A stretch of 5,299 nt of DNA from positions 1-5,299 of the forward strand of contig CAKSNI010000091.1 in the NCBI GenBank assembly GCA_934476025.1, read 5' to 3'. Source of the stretch: an uncultured Eubacteriales bacterium (GTDB lineage Bacteria > Bacillota > Clostridia > Oscillospirales > Acutalibacteraceae). This document shows positions 1 to 4,632 of the stretch, piece after piece; position 1 is the stretch's first letter, and every line of letters starts with the position of its first letter. The position numbers were made by a program, and so were the translations under genes. The notes beneath the pieces were generated by a model, which worked only from the letters and a program-made list of their open reading frames with translations, made no database searches and was not told where the DNA came from.

Positions 1-400
1 GACTATGATAATAATCGGTGTGCTTTTTTTGTTCCTGCCAGGCTTCATCGGAAAATTCATAAGAATCCGAATAAATTTTTGAACAGGTTCCGGGTGATGT
101 TTCAAAATGCCGGGCATAGGGATCCGCCTTCAGCACCGGCCCGTTTTTGCCGAAAATGGCATATTTGTAGCTATCAAAGCGGTGCAGACCGGAAACGACT
201 CCCTCAAAAATCCCGCCATTGATTCGGGTCAACGGATTTTTTTCGGAATTCCATTCATTGAAATCACCGACAACGCTGACTGCCTCCGCACCCGGGGCCC
301 AGACCCGGAAGGTGCAGGAATCTCCCTTTAAAAAGGAACCGAAATACTCATAGGCACTATCCAATTTTTCTTTTGAAAACTGTGCAGCAAAATCCTTCAT
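1..400 (-). CDS. glgB: 1,4-alpha-glucan (glycogen) branching enzyme, N-terminal part
   Basis: This enzyme makes alpha-1,6 branches in glycogen by cutting and re-attaching alpha-1,4-glucan chains in the cytoplasm. Only the first 133 codons are inside the window; the gene runs off the left edge, so the GH13 catalytic domain is not visible. The visible part is a carbohydrate-binding CBM48 (isoamylase N-terminal) domain: YEYFG at residues 17-21, FRVWAPGAEAVSVVGDFNEW at 31-50, the YKYAI strand near 78-82 and KADPYARHFE at 91-100, all in the order expected for GlgB. Only about 16 residues precede YEYFG, so it lacks the extra N-terminal domain of the E. coli enzyme and resembles the shorter type of roughly 630-670 residues. 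The ATG at 398-400 is chosen because a GGAGG site (407-411) lies 6 bases upstream. It has its own promoter (511-539) and is separated from rpsR by a terminator. A related CBM48/GH13 enzyme is the main alternative, but the DFNEW context favours GlgB. Confidence 0.9.
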   Translation of the reverse strand, partial: MKDFAAQFSKEKLDSAYEYFGSFLKGDSCTFRVWAPGAEAVSVVGDFNEWNSEKNPLTRINGGIFEGVVSGLHRFDSYKYAIFGKNGPVLKADPYARHFETSPGTCSKIYSDSYEFSDEAWQEQKKHTDYYHS

Positions 401-510
401 GTTTCCCCTCCGCGATGGCTTTCAAAAATCGGCCGGTTCATCCGGAACGGTTTTGCGGCCCAAAGCCGCGTTTTTGTGCCGATTTTATTCCCAAAAAATT
501 TCTCTTATAT

Positions 511-539
511 ATCATACCAAATCCGTCGCAGAAATGCAA
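511..539 (-). promoter_or_regulatory. Sigma-A promoter of glgB (extended -10)
   Basis: Reading the minus strand, TTGCAT (534-539) is followed after exactly 17 bases by TATGAT (511-516). A TG at the extended -10 position (TGGTATGAT) strengthens it. Transcription would start near 504-505, giving a leader of about 105 bases before the glgB ATG. The leader holds a 5-bp GCGGC/GCCGC hairpin (455-469) and a weaker imperfect one at 433-450. No known riboswitch is recognisable. The assignment is by consensus match only. Confidence 0.75.
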
Positions 540-582
540 GCGATTTTTGGTAAAATTCGTGTATTTTTTTGGTTTAGAATGT

Positions 583-614
583 CGAAACTTTGTGAATAGA
601 ATACAAAGTTTTCG
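583..614. repeat. Inverted repeat upstream of the glgB promoter
   Basis: AAACTTTGT (585-593) and ACAAAGTTT (603-611) are perfect 9-bp inverted arms around a 9-base centre. Two further CG/CG pairs (583-584 with 613-614) extend the stem past one bulged T at 612. It lies about 45 bp upstream of the glgB -35 box and about 40 bp past the rpsR terminator. No T-run follows on either strand, so it is not a standard terminator. It could be an operator for an unknown regulator or part of a degenerate element. Arm spacing rules out a canonical Rex site, and the sequence lacks a CcpA cre consensus. Confidence 0.5.
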
Positions 615-655
615 GATGTCGACTGTATAATATCATCAAACCGACCGGTCCCGAC

Positions 656-710
656 AAAAAAACCGCAGAGAAAGAGCAAAAGCGACCGGCTTTTACACAT
701 TCTCTGCGGT
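656..710 (-). terminator. Intrinsic terminator of the rpsF-ssb-rpsR operon
   Basis: On the minus strand an 11-bp stem (TTCTCTGCGGT at 700-710 with ACCGCAGAGAA at 662-672) encloses an internal loop and a second 6-bp hairpin (678-683 with 689-694). A run of seven T follows (656-662). It begins 18 bases after the rpsR stop codon. The opposite strand has no T-run, so it should act in one direction only, insulating glgB from the ribosomal operon. Confidence 0.9.
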
Positions 711-728
711 AAATTCTATCATTTCGGA

Positions 729-968
729 TCAGTCGTTGACATACGGAAGGATCGCAACCTGACGGGCACGCTTAACGGCAATGGTCAGAGCGCGCTGATG
801 AGCGGCACAGGTACCGGTTGCACGGCGCGGCAGGATTTTCGCGCGTTCAGAAATGAACTTGCGAAGACGGGCCACATCCTTATAATCAATGACTTCCACG
901 CGGTCTGCACAGAAATGGCATACTTTTTTACGCATTTTTCTATGTGCAGGTCTTTCGGTTTTTTCCAT
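729..968 (-). CDS. rpsR: 30S ribosomal protein S18 (cysteine-containing form)
   Basis: S18 is a small-subunit protein of the platform region that pairs with S6 on 16S rRNA. The 79-residue product has the usual length and the family core: IDYKDVARLRKFISERAKIL at 27-46, PRRATGTCAAHQRALT around 47-62, and a basic C-terminal helix ending KRARQVAILPYVND. C17-x2-C20 and C54-x2-H57 form a probable zinc site. This is the C-plus version, whereas for example B. subtilis S18 has lost most of these residues. The ATG is supported by a perfect AAGGAGGT (977-984) with 8-base spacing. It is the last gene of the operon, 31 bases downstream of ssb, followed by a strong terminator. Regulation is probably shared with rpsF through the common promoter and leader. 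Confidence 0.97.
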   Translation of the reverse strand: MEKTERPAHRKMRKKVCHFCADRVEVIDYKDVARLRKFISERAKILPRRATGTCAAHQRALTIAVKRARQVAILPYVND

Positions 969-999
969 CGTGTAAGACCTCCTTGTCTGTAAATTTCAA

Positions 1000-1428
1000 T
1001 CAGAACGGCAAATCGTCGTCTGCAGTATCCGGAACTTCGGTAAAGTCGTTTCCGCTTACATTGCTATAAGAGGCCGGAGCTTCCGAGGCAGGGCCGGCGG
1101 CTGCCGAATCCCGCTTGGATTCCACAAACTGAACATTGTTGGCAACTACTTCAAAAGCAGTGCGGTTTTTGCCTTCTTTATCGGTATATTTGCGGGTCTG
1201 AATGGCCCCCTCAATCCCGATCATGCTGCCTTTTTTAAAGTATTTCGTAATGAATTCCGCAGTCTGCCGCCAGGCAACAATATTGATAAAATCCGTCTGG
1301 GCTTCTTCACCCGAACGGTAACGGCGATTCACTGCAATAGAGAATGTCGTTACGGAAACACCGCTTTGTGTTGTCTTGAGTTCCGGATCAGCCGTCAAGC
1401 GGCCGGTAAGTACCACAAGATTAAACAT
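1000..1428 (-). CDS. ssb: Single-stranded DNA-binding protein
   Basis: SSB coats single-stranded DNA during replication, repair and recombination and recruits partner proteins through its C-terminal tip. The 142-residue product has an OB-fold over about residues 1-105: FNLVVLTGRLTADPELK at 2-18, FSIAVNRRYR near 29-38, and DFINIVAWRQTAEF at 46-59 with the DNA-stacking aromatics F47 and W53. A short Ala/Ser/Pro-rich linker (about 107-125) leads to the acidic tip DDDLPF (137-142), the interaction motif conserved in bacterial SSBs. The length is slightly short for the family because the linker is brief. An AAGGAGG site (1439-1445) lies 10 bases before the ATG. It sits between rpsF and rpsR, the classic order in Firmicutes and many other bacteria, which supports the housekeeping copy rather than a phage or plasmid paralogue. 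Confidence 0.97.
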   Translation of the reverse strand: MFNLVVLTGRLTADPELKTTQSGVSVTTFSIAVNRRYRSGEEAQTDFINIVAWRQTAEFITKYFKKGSMIGIEGAIQTRKYTDKEGKNRTAFEVVANNVQFVESKRDSAAAGPASEAPASYSNVSGNDFTEVPDTADDDLPF

Positions 1429-1451
1429 ATAAACACATCCTCCTTTGTTTC

Positions 1452-1733
1452 TTACTTTCTGATGACCATGGCACGCAGCACACCGTCGGTAATGCCGGCG
1501 ACGCGTTCCAGTTCTGCCGGGAATTCCGGAGAAGCGGTAAAGGTCGTGAATACATAGTACCCTTCGGCTTCGTCGTTGATCAGGTAAGCCAGTCTGCGCT
1601 TACCCCAATCGTCAACATTTTCGACGGTACCGTTCGCAGCAATCAGAGCGGCAAACTTTTCCACCAAAGCATTGGTGGCTTCTTCACCGTTCGCTACGGA
1701 AAAAACCATAGCTGCTTCATACTTGTTCGTCAT
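1452..1733 (-). CDS. rpsF: 30S ribosomal protein S6
   Basis: S6 binds the central domain of 16S rRNA as a heterodimer with S18, the third gene of this operon. The 93-residue product has the family length and pattern: KYEAAMVFS at 4-12, the hallmark WGKRRLAYLINDEAEGYYV at 43-61, and a final beta strand GVLRAMVIRK. The ATG at 1731-1733 has a perfect AAGGAGGT (1743-1750) with 9-base spacing. It is the first gene of the operon, 23 bases before ssb, and is driven by a consensus promoter. Its 5' leader carries two hairpins that could mediate S6:S18 feedback. Identification is secure from sequence and synteny. Confidence 0.97.
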   Translation of the reverse strand: MTNKYEAAMVFSVANGEEATNALVEKFAALIAANGTVENVDDWGKRRLAYLINDEAEGYYVFTTFTASPEFPAELERVAGITDGVLRAMVIRK

Positions 1734-1813
1734 TTTCGTTGCACCTCCTTATGGACTTTTGTCCGATTCCGTACAGTTTTGAATCGGCAAGGGCTATTCT
1801 CATTCGAATAGCC
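1734..1813 (-). promoter_or_regulatory. Structured rpsF leader, candidate S6:S18 autoregulatory RNA
   Basis: The predicted transcript starts near 1812. A first hairpin begins essentially at the 5' end: GGCTATTC/GAATAGCC (1792-1799 with 1806-1813, 8 bp, 6-base loop). A second follows: CCGATTC/GAATCGG (1763-1769 with 1781-1787, 7 bp, 11-base loop). A short GGAC/GTCC hairpin (1753-1764) competes with the base of the second and abuts the Shine-Dalgarno sequence at 1743-1750. In many bacteria the S6:S18 complex binds a structured rpsF leader resembling its 16S rRNA site. This leader is in the right place, but I could not confirm the conserved CCG-bulge architecture by eye. Confidence 0.45.
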
Positions 1814-1818
1814 TGTTT

Positions 1819-1847
1819 ATTATATCAGCCAAATCCGGCTTTGTCAA
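1819..1847 (-). promoter_or_regulatory. Consensus sigma-A promoter of rpsF-ssb-rpsR
   Basis: On the minus strand a perfect TTGACA (1842-1847) and a perfect TATAAT (1819-1824) are separated by exactly 17 bases. Such a match is expected of a strong ribosomal-protein promoter. The spacer contains a small inverted repeat, AGCC-6 bases-GGCT (1827-1840), which may be chance. The start point should lie near 1812, about 80 bases upstream of the rpsF ATG. Confidence 0.93.
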
Positions 1848-1869
1848 GCATTTTCCACCTGTTTCACCG

Positions 1870-1909
1870 AAAACGGGCTGCCGCAAAACAGAATTTTGCG
1901 GCAGCCCGT
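1870..1909 (-). terminator. Strong hairpin terminator after the dockerin remnant
   Basis: A perfect 16-bp stem (ACGGGCTGCCGCAAAA at 1873-1888 with its complement at 1894-1909) closes a 5-base loop. On the minus strand it is followed by a short TTTTC tail. It begins 27 bases after the dockerin stop codon and lies just upstream of the rpsF -35 box. The T-run is short, but the stem is very stable. On the plus strand the tail is GCGATTT, so function there is less likely. Confidence 0.75.
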
Positions 1910-1936
1910 GCGATTTAAAAATACAATCGAGAAGAA

Positions 1937-2353
1937 TTATCCCTTCGGCCCAAGTTCTGCTCCCTCAATGCCGGCAAGGAATTTTTTGAGAATGGCCAGG
2001 TCATTGGTATCGATTTCTCCGTCGCCGTTGCAGTCGGCGCCCGGGGCCACCTCGTCTTTACTGATCAGCCCGGCCAAAAGTTTTTTCAACAGAGCCAGGT
2101 CCTGCGTTTCCACAGTTTGATCGTTGTTAAGATCTCCGTACATCGACCGAATCGTAACGGTAAAGGTTCCTGCAAAGCTGCCGTAGGTAACCGTCAGCGT
2201 CTGTTCGCCGCCCTTTTTCGGGTTAAAGCCGGTTACCATATCCGAAGTCATCGCTACTTCATCAAAGGTTCCGTCGGCATAGGAAACTTTCAGCTTTCCG
2301 CCGGTCAGATCCAACGCCTCCCCGGCATCGTATTCGGTTTTGGTCGGCGTTGC
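1937..2353 (-). pseudogene. 3' remnant of a secreted Ig-like (Big_3) and dockerin type I protein
   Basis: The open frame encodes one bacterial Ig-like group 3 domain, starting PTKTEYDAGEALDLTGGKL and including the MTSDMVTGF segment and TLTVTYGSFAGTFTVTI. A type I dockerin with two calcium-binding repeats follows: YGDLNNDQTVETQDLALLKK and GADCNGDGEIDTNDLAILKK. Dockerins attach secreted enzymes to cohesin-bearing scaffolds. Loop positions D-x-N-x-D and the final D are intact in both repeats; the first repeat has Gln where Gly is usual. The head is missing: TAA at 2354-2356 and TAG at 2429-2431 close this frame, and no signal peptide or catalytic domain is present. The only candidate start, TTG at 2312-2314, falls inside the first Ig strand and has a GGAGG only 2 bases away that is part of the coding sequence. 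Decay of the 5' half is more likely than a 125-residue functional protein. Confidence 0.75.
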
Positions 2354-2483
2354 TTAGAAATGGACCGTTGTATTTTCTCCGGCAGAGGGGGATGCCGTCT
2401 GAGGACACCTCCAACCATCCGCTGCCGTCTATCTTGGTGTCGTACCAAGCCCTGAGCCGTTTGGCTAATTCTTTCTGTAGCAT
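2262..2483 (-). CDS. Short ORF of unknown function, probably the start of a disrupted gene
   Basis: An ATG at 2481-2483 has a good AAGGAG site about 5 bases upstream, and the frame is closed before it by TAA. The 73-codon frame begins MLQKELAKRLRAWYDTKIDG and continues plausibly to about residue 33 (ending GIPL). It then becomes Arg/Cys-rich and overlaps the dockerin remnant in another frame, which suggests it is non-coding there. I do not recognise the first part; it has no signal peptide or membrane segment. A run of five C (2387-2391) sits where the sense ends. Dropping one base would join this frame to the dockerin frame, but a TAA at 2354-2356 would still block it. It may be the 5' end of a gene cut by deletion, or a chance frame behind a real ribosome binding site. 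Confidence 0.3.
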   Translation of the reverse strand: MLQKELAKRLRAWYDTKIDGSGWLEVSSDGIPLCRRKYNGPFLSNADQNRIRCRGGVGSDRRKAESFLCRRNL

Positions 2484-2504
2484 ATATTCTCCTTTTTAGG
2501 GTAA

Positions 2505-2541
2505 TAAAAAAGGCAGATAGATTTTTGATTTCTATCTGCCT
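2505..2541 (-). terminator. Intrinsic terminator upstream of the short ORF
   Basis: On the minus strand an 11-bp stem (2531-2541 with 2511-2521) closes a 9-base loop and runs into six T (2506-2511). It has textbook intrinsic-terminator form. There is no recognisable gene for it to end: the next element upstream is an inverted repeat and then the tRNA, which has its own terminator. It lies only 12 bases before the AAGGAG site of the ORF at 2483, so it could be an orphan left by a deletion, the end of a small RNA, or a transcription attenuator. Confidence 0.8.
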
Positions 2542-2590
2542 GAGTATCATTATTCGGTTGTGTGAGAGTTCAAGTCTATCCACAAAGGGA

Positions 2591-2639
2591 AAACGGCGAT
2601 TTTACATCTGCGTTTTGGTACAGAAAAAAATCGCCGTTT
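2591..2639. repeat. 13-bp perfect inverted repeat downstream of tRNA-Arg
   Basis: AAACGGCGATTTT (2591-2603) and AAAATCGCCGTTT (2627-2639) are perfect complements around a 23-base centre. The loop is long for a terminator, and neither strand has more than a short T-run after it. It lies between the tRNA terminator and the terminator at 2505-2541. Possible roles are a structured small RNA, a binding site, or a small palindromic repeat element; the window holds no second copy. Confidence 0.6.
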
Positions 2640-2646
2640 GGGTAGC

Positions 2647-2673
2647 AAAAAAGCCCGATATAATCGGGCTTTT
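2647..2673 (-). terminator. Intrinsic terminator of tRNA-Arg
   Basis: An 11-bp stem AAAAGCCCGAT/ATCGGGCTTTT (2649-2659 with 2663-2673) closes a 3-base loop, and six T follow on the minus strand (2647-2652). The stem's own A and T ends make it partly bidirectional. A smaller 6-bp hairpin, GAGACA/TGTCTC (2679-2684 with 2692-2697), sits between it and the tRNA 3' end and would be removed with the trailer. Confidence 0.88.
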
Positions 2674-2704
2674 CGCAAGAGACATCTTTTTTGTCTCCAC
2701 ATTA

Positions 2705-2781
2705 TGGTGCGCCCGAACGGATTCGAACCGCCGACACCCGCCGTCGGAGGACGGTGCTCTATCCAGCTGAGCTACGGACGC
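2705..2781 (-). tRNA. tRNA-Arg, anticodon CCG
   Basis: The 77-base gene folds as a standard cloverleaf. The acceptor stem is GCGTCCG/CGGGCGC, with discriminator A and an encoded CCA end (2705-2707). The D arm is GCTC/GAGC. The anticodon arm is CCGTC/GGCGG around the loop CTCCGAC, giving anticodon CCG, which reads CGG codons. The T arm has the conserved GGTTCGAATCC core, with two G-U pairs at its outer end. It stands alone between the kinase terminator and the dockerin remnant, with its own promoter and terminator. Open frames on the opposite strand here are the familiar spurious translations of tRNA genes. Confidence 0.97.
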
Positions 2782-2787
2782 GAATGC

Positions 2788-2809
2788 CCGGGAAGCTTCC
2801 GATTCCCGG
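2788..2809 (-). other. Hairpin in the tRNA-Arg 5' leader
   Basis: CCGGGAA (2788-2794) and TTCCCGG (2803-2809) form a 7-bp stem with an 8-base loop, between the predicted transcription start (about 2813) and the mature tRNA 5' end. It would fall in the leader that RNase P removes. A role in processing or RNA stability is possible but not shown by the sequence. Confidence 0.5.
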
Positions 2810-2819
2810 AACGAATGCT

Positions 2820-2848
2820 ATTATAGCACATTCCTTTGCAAAATGCAA
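2820..2848 (-). promoter_or_regulatory. Sigma-A promoter of tRNA-Arg
   Basis: On the minus strand TTGCAT (2843-2848) precedes a perfect TATAAT (2820-2825) by 17 bases. The transcript would start near 2813, about 31 bases upstream of the mature tRNA. The same -35 hexamer, TTGCAT, is used at the glgB promoter. Confidence 0.85.
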
Positions 2849-2895
2849 ATGTTTTCTTTCGAATCTCGGAAGTTTTTTCATTCCAGGGCATTTTT

Positions 2896-2932
2896 CGTAA
2901 GAAAGCAGCCGGCGGAAGATTCCGCCGGCTGC
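2896..2932 (-). terminator. Terminator of the two-component operon
   Basis: A GC-rich 13-bp complementarity (2905-2917 with 2920-2932) lies 14 bases after the kinase stop codon. The innermost A-T pairs probably open to give a small loop. The minus-strand tail is TTTCTTA, T-rich but interrupted. This is the only candidate terminator between the kinase gene and the tRNA promoter. Confidence 0.75.
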
Positions 2933-2946
2933 CGGAGCCGTTTCCA

Positions 2947-4632
2947 TCAATTCTTCGGATTTTCGGTGGGCCCTCCCCCGTTTTTCGGGAAACTGACCCG
3001 AATGGTGGTTCCTTTCCCCGGTTCGCTTTGCAACGAGATGGTTCCCGCATGCAGAGCAACGGCGTGCTTAACAATAGAAAGCCCGAGCCCGGTTCCGCCT
3101 GAAGCCTTGGAATGGCTTTTATCCACCCGGTAGAACCGTTCAAAAATCCGCTGCTGATATTCCGGGCTGATGCCGATGCCGGTATCGCTTACACAAACGG
3201 AACTGCCCTGTTCTCCGCCGTTGACCGAAACGCTCACCCGGCCGCCTTCCCGGTTATATTTAATGGCATTATCGCAAAGGTTGTAGATCACCTCATAAAG
3301 CAGACTTCGAACACCGGAAATCGGCGCGGAATCGCCCGTTAGTTCCACATTCACTTTCTTTGCCTTGGCGACATCGGTCAAATCCTTGACCGCCTGCTGA
3401 GCCAGTGAGTATAAATCCACCGTTTCTTTTGGCTGAACCATTCCCTCATCCAGCTGAGAAAGCCGAATAATGTCCTCAATCAGGGTCAACAGCCGCCCTG
3501 CCTCGCTGCGAATATGCCCGATGAACCGCTTTTCGTCCTCCGGCTTGACCATGCCGTTTTCCAGCAGATCGGCACTGCCGATAATGCCCTGAAGCGGCGT
3601 TTTCAGTTCGTGGGAAACATTGGCGGTAAATTCCCGCCGATTTTGTTCGGCCCGTTCTTTTTCGGTATTGTCCATGGCCAGAATAACCGTTCCGATATTT
3701 CTGTTATCCGAATCAATCCGGCTGATGTCGAACTGCCAGATCTTGCCGTTGCGTTCCAGGCGGATTTCGCTGTGGTTTTTTTCCATGGCCCGATGAATGG
3801 CCGCCGTAACTTCCGGTGTGCGTTCTACCGTTAAAAAGTCCTTCCCCACGCAGTCTTTGTTAACATGGAAAAGGTTGGCAGCCGCCCGGTTGATATAGAA
3901 TACCATCCCCCGGGAATCCAGCAGAACCAATGCCTCCTGCATACTGTCGGTAATCAGCGCAAATTCTTCGCTTTGGGTACGGATTTCTTGCATTTGCTCA
4001 TAAATCTGCCGATGCTGGGAATTGATCCGATTCAGCAGAACCGAAAGTTCTTCATAGGTATCGTTTTCCAGCGGATGTTCCAGATCCAAAGCGTTGATCG
4101 GCTCCACAATATTTTGGGAAAGCCGTTTGGCCAAAAAGCCCGAAAGAATCAGAGCCACCGCCACCACAATCAAAATCGGCTGCAGCATTCCGAGTGCCAA
4201 AACCCAAACCGTTGCCCGGCTGACGGAAATTCTCAGCACCGAGCGGTCAGAAAGCCGTTTGGCAGAATACATGGTTTTCTGAAGCAGCGTAGAAGAGTAG
4301 CGAACACTGGTCGCTTCCCCGTTTTGCTGCGCCTCCCGGATTTCGGCCCGCTGGGCATGGTTTTCCAGGGCAGCCGCATCGCTTTTGGTATCATACAGAA
4401 CGGTTCCGTCCTCAGCCACCAGCGTCAGCCGATAACGATCGGAATGAATTTGCTCCAGGGCTTTTTCGCCGCCGTGCTCCACCGCCGTTGCGGCGATTTC
4501 CAATTGATCGTGCAGCTGTTCCTCCTGAATCTGCCCGAAATATTCATACAAAAACCCCATAATGATGACAACCGCGGCGATCAGTACGCTCCCGGTGGCC
4601 AAAATGATGGATTTGAAAATTTTCTTTGTCAT
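2947..4632 (-). CDS. Membrane sensor histidine kinase (PhoR/WalK-like, HAMP-PAS-HisKA-HATPase)
   Basis: This 561-residue kinase should sense a signal at the membrane, autophosphorylate on histidine and pass the phosphate to the regulator encoded just upstream. Order of parts: membrane segment about 8-29, extracytoplasmic sensor about 30-141 (with DGTVLYDT at 75-82 and ENHAQRAEI at 90-98, a pattern seen in PhoR-type sensors), second membrane segment about 142-168, HAMP about 169-215 and PAS about 222-325. HisKA follows with phospho-acceptor H341 in VSHELKTPL, then the catalytic domain with the N box NLCDNAIKYN (451-460), G1 DTGIGIS (483-489), ERFYRVD (498-504) and G2 GGTGLGLSIV (512-521). All catalytic motifs are intact. 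The ATG overlaps the regulator stop as ATGA and has GGAGG (4640-4644) 7 bases upstream, so the two are translationally coupled. A phosphate-response role is plausible by family resemblance, but no pst or phoU gene is visible to confirm it. Confidence 0.93.
   Translation of the reverse strand: MTKKIFKSIILATGSVLIAAVVIIMGFLYEYFGQIQEEQLHDQLEIAATAVEHGGEKALEQIHSDRYRLTLVAEDGTVLYDTKSDAAALENHAQRAEIREAQQNGEATSVRYSSTLLQKTMYSAKRLSDRSVLRISVSRATVWVLALGMLQPILIVVAVALILSGFLAKRLSQNIVEPINALDLEHPLENDTYEELSVLLNRINSQHRQIYEQMQEIRTQSEEFALITDSMQEALVLLDSRGMVFYINRAAANLFHVNKDCVGKDFLTVERTPEVTAAIHRAMEKNHSEIRLERNGKIWQFDISRIDSDNRNIGTVILAMDNTEKERAEQNRREFTANVSHELKTPLQGIIGSADLLENGMVKPEDEKRFIGHIRSEAGRLLTLIEDIIRLSQLDEGMVQPKETVDLYSLAQQAVKDLTDVAKAKKVNVELTGDSAPISGVRSLLYEVIYNLCDNAIKYNREGGRVSVSVNGGEQGSSVCVSDTGIGISPEYQQRIFERFYRVDKSHSKASGGTGLGLSIVKHAVALHAGTISLQSEPGKGTTIRVSFPKNGGGPTENPKN

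Noticed and set aside
590..606. Possible Rex operator within the inverted repeat
   Set aside because: The TTGT and ACAA half-sites are 9 bases apart rather than the 10 of the Rex consensus, and the inner half-site bases do not match symmetrically.
626..631. Perfect TATAAT on the plus strand in the rpsR-glgB gap
   Set aside because: No acceptable -35 box lies 16-18 bases upstream, and the transcript would run only antisense into rpsR.
2564..2580. Plus-strand GAGAGTTCAAGTCTATC resembling a tRNA T arm, a possible attachment-site scar
   Set aside because: The stem has a mismatch, no acceptor stem or other arm is present, and there is no matching repeat of the nearby tRNA-Arg 3' end, so it is probably chance.
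2305..2583. Minus-strand frame of 92 codons
   Set aside because: It reads through an intrinsic terminator hairpin and then antiphase through the dockerin remnant; the translation has no recognisable domain and no good ribosome binding site.
2525..2900. Several plus- and minus-strand open frames over the tRNA gene
   Set aside because: They contain the well-known spurious translations of tRNA sequence (for example RIRTADTRRRR) and are not genes.
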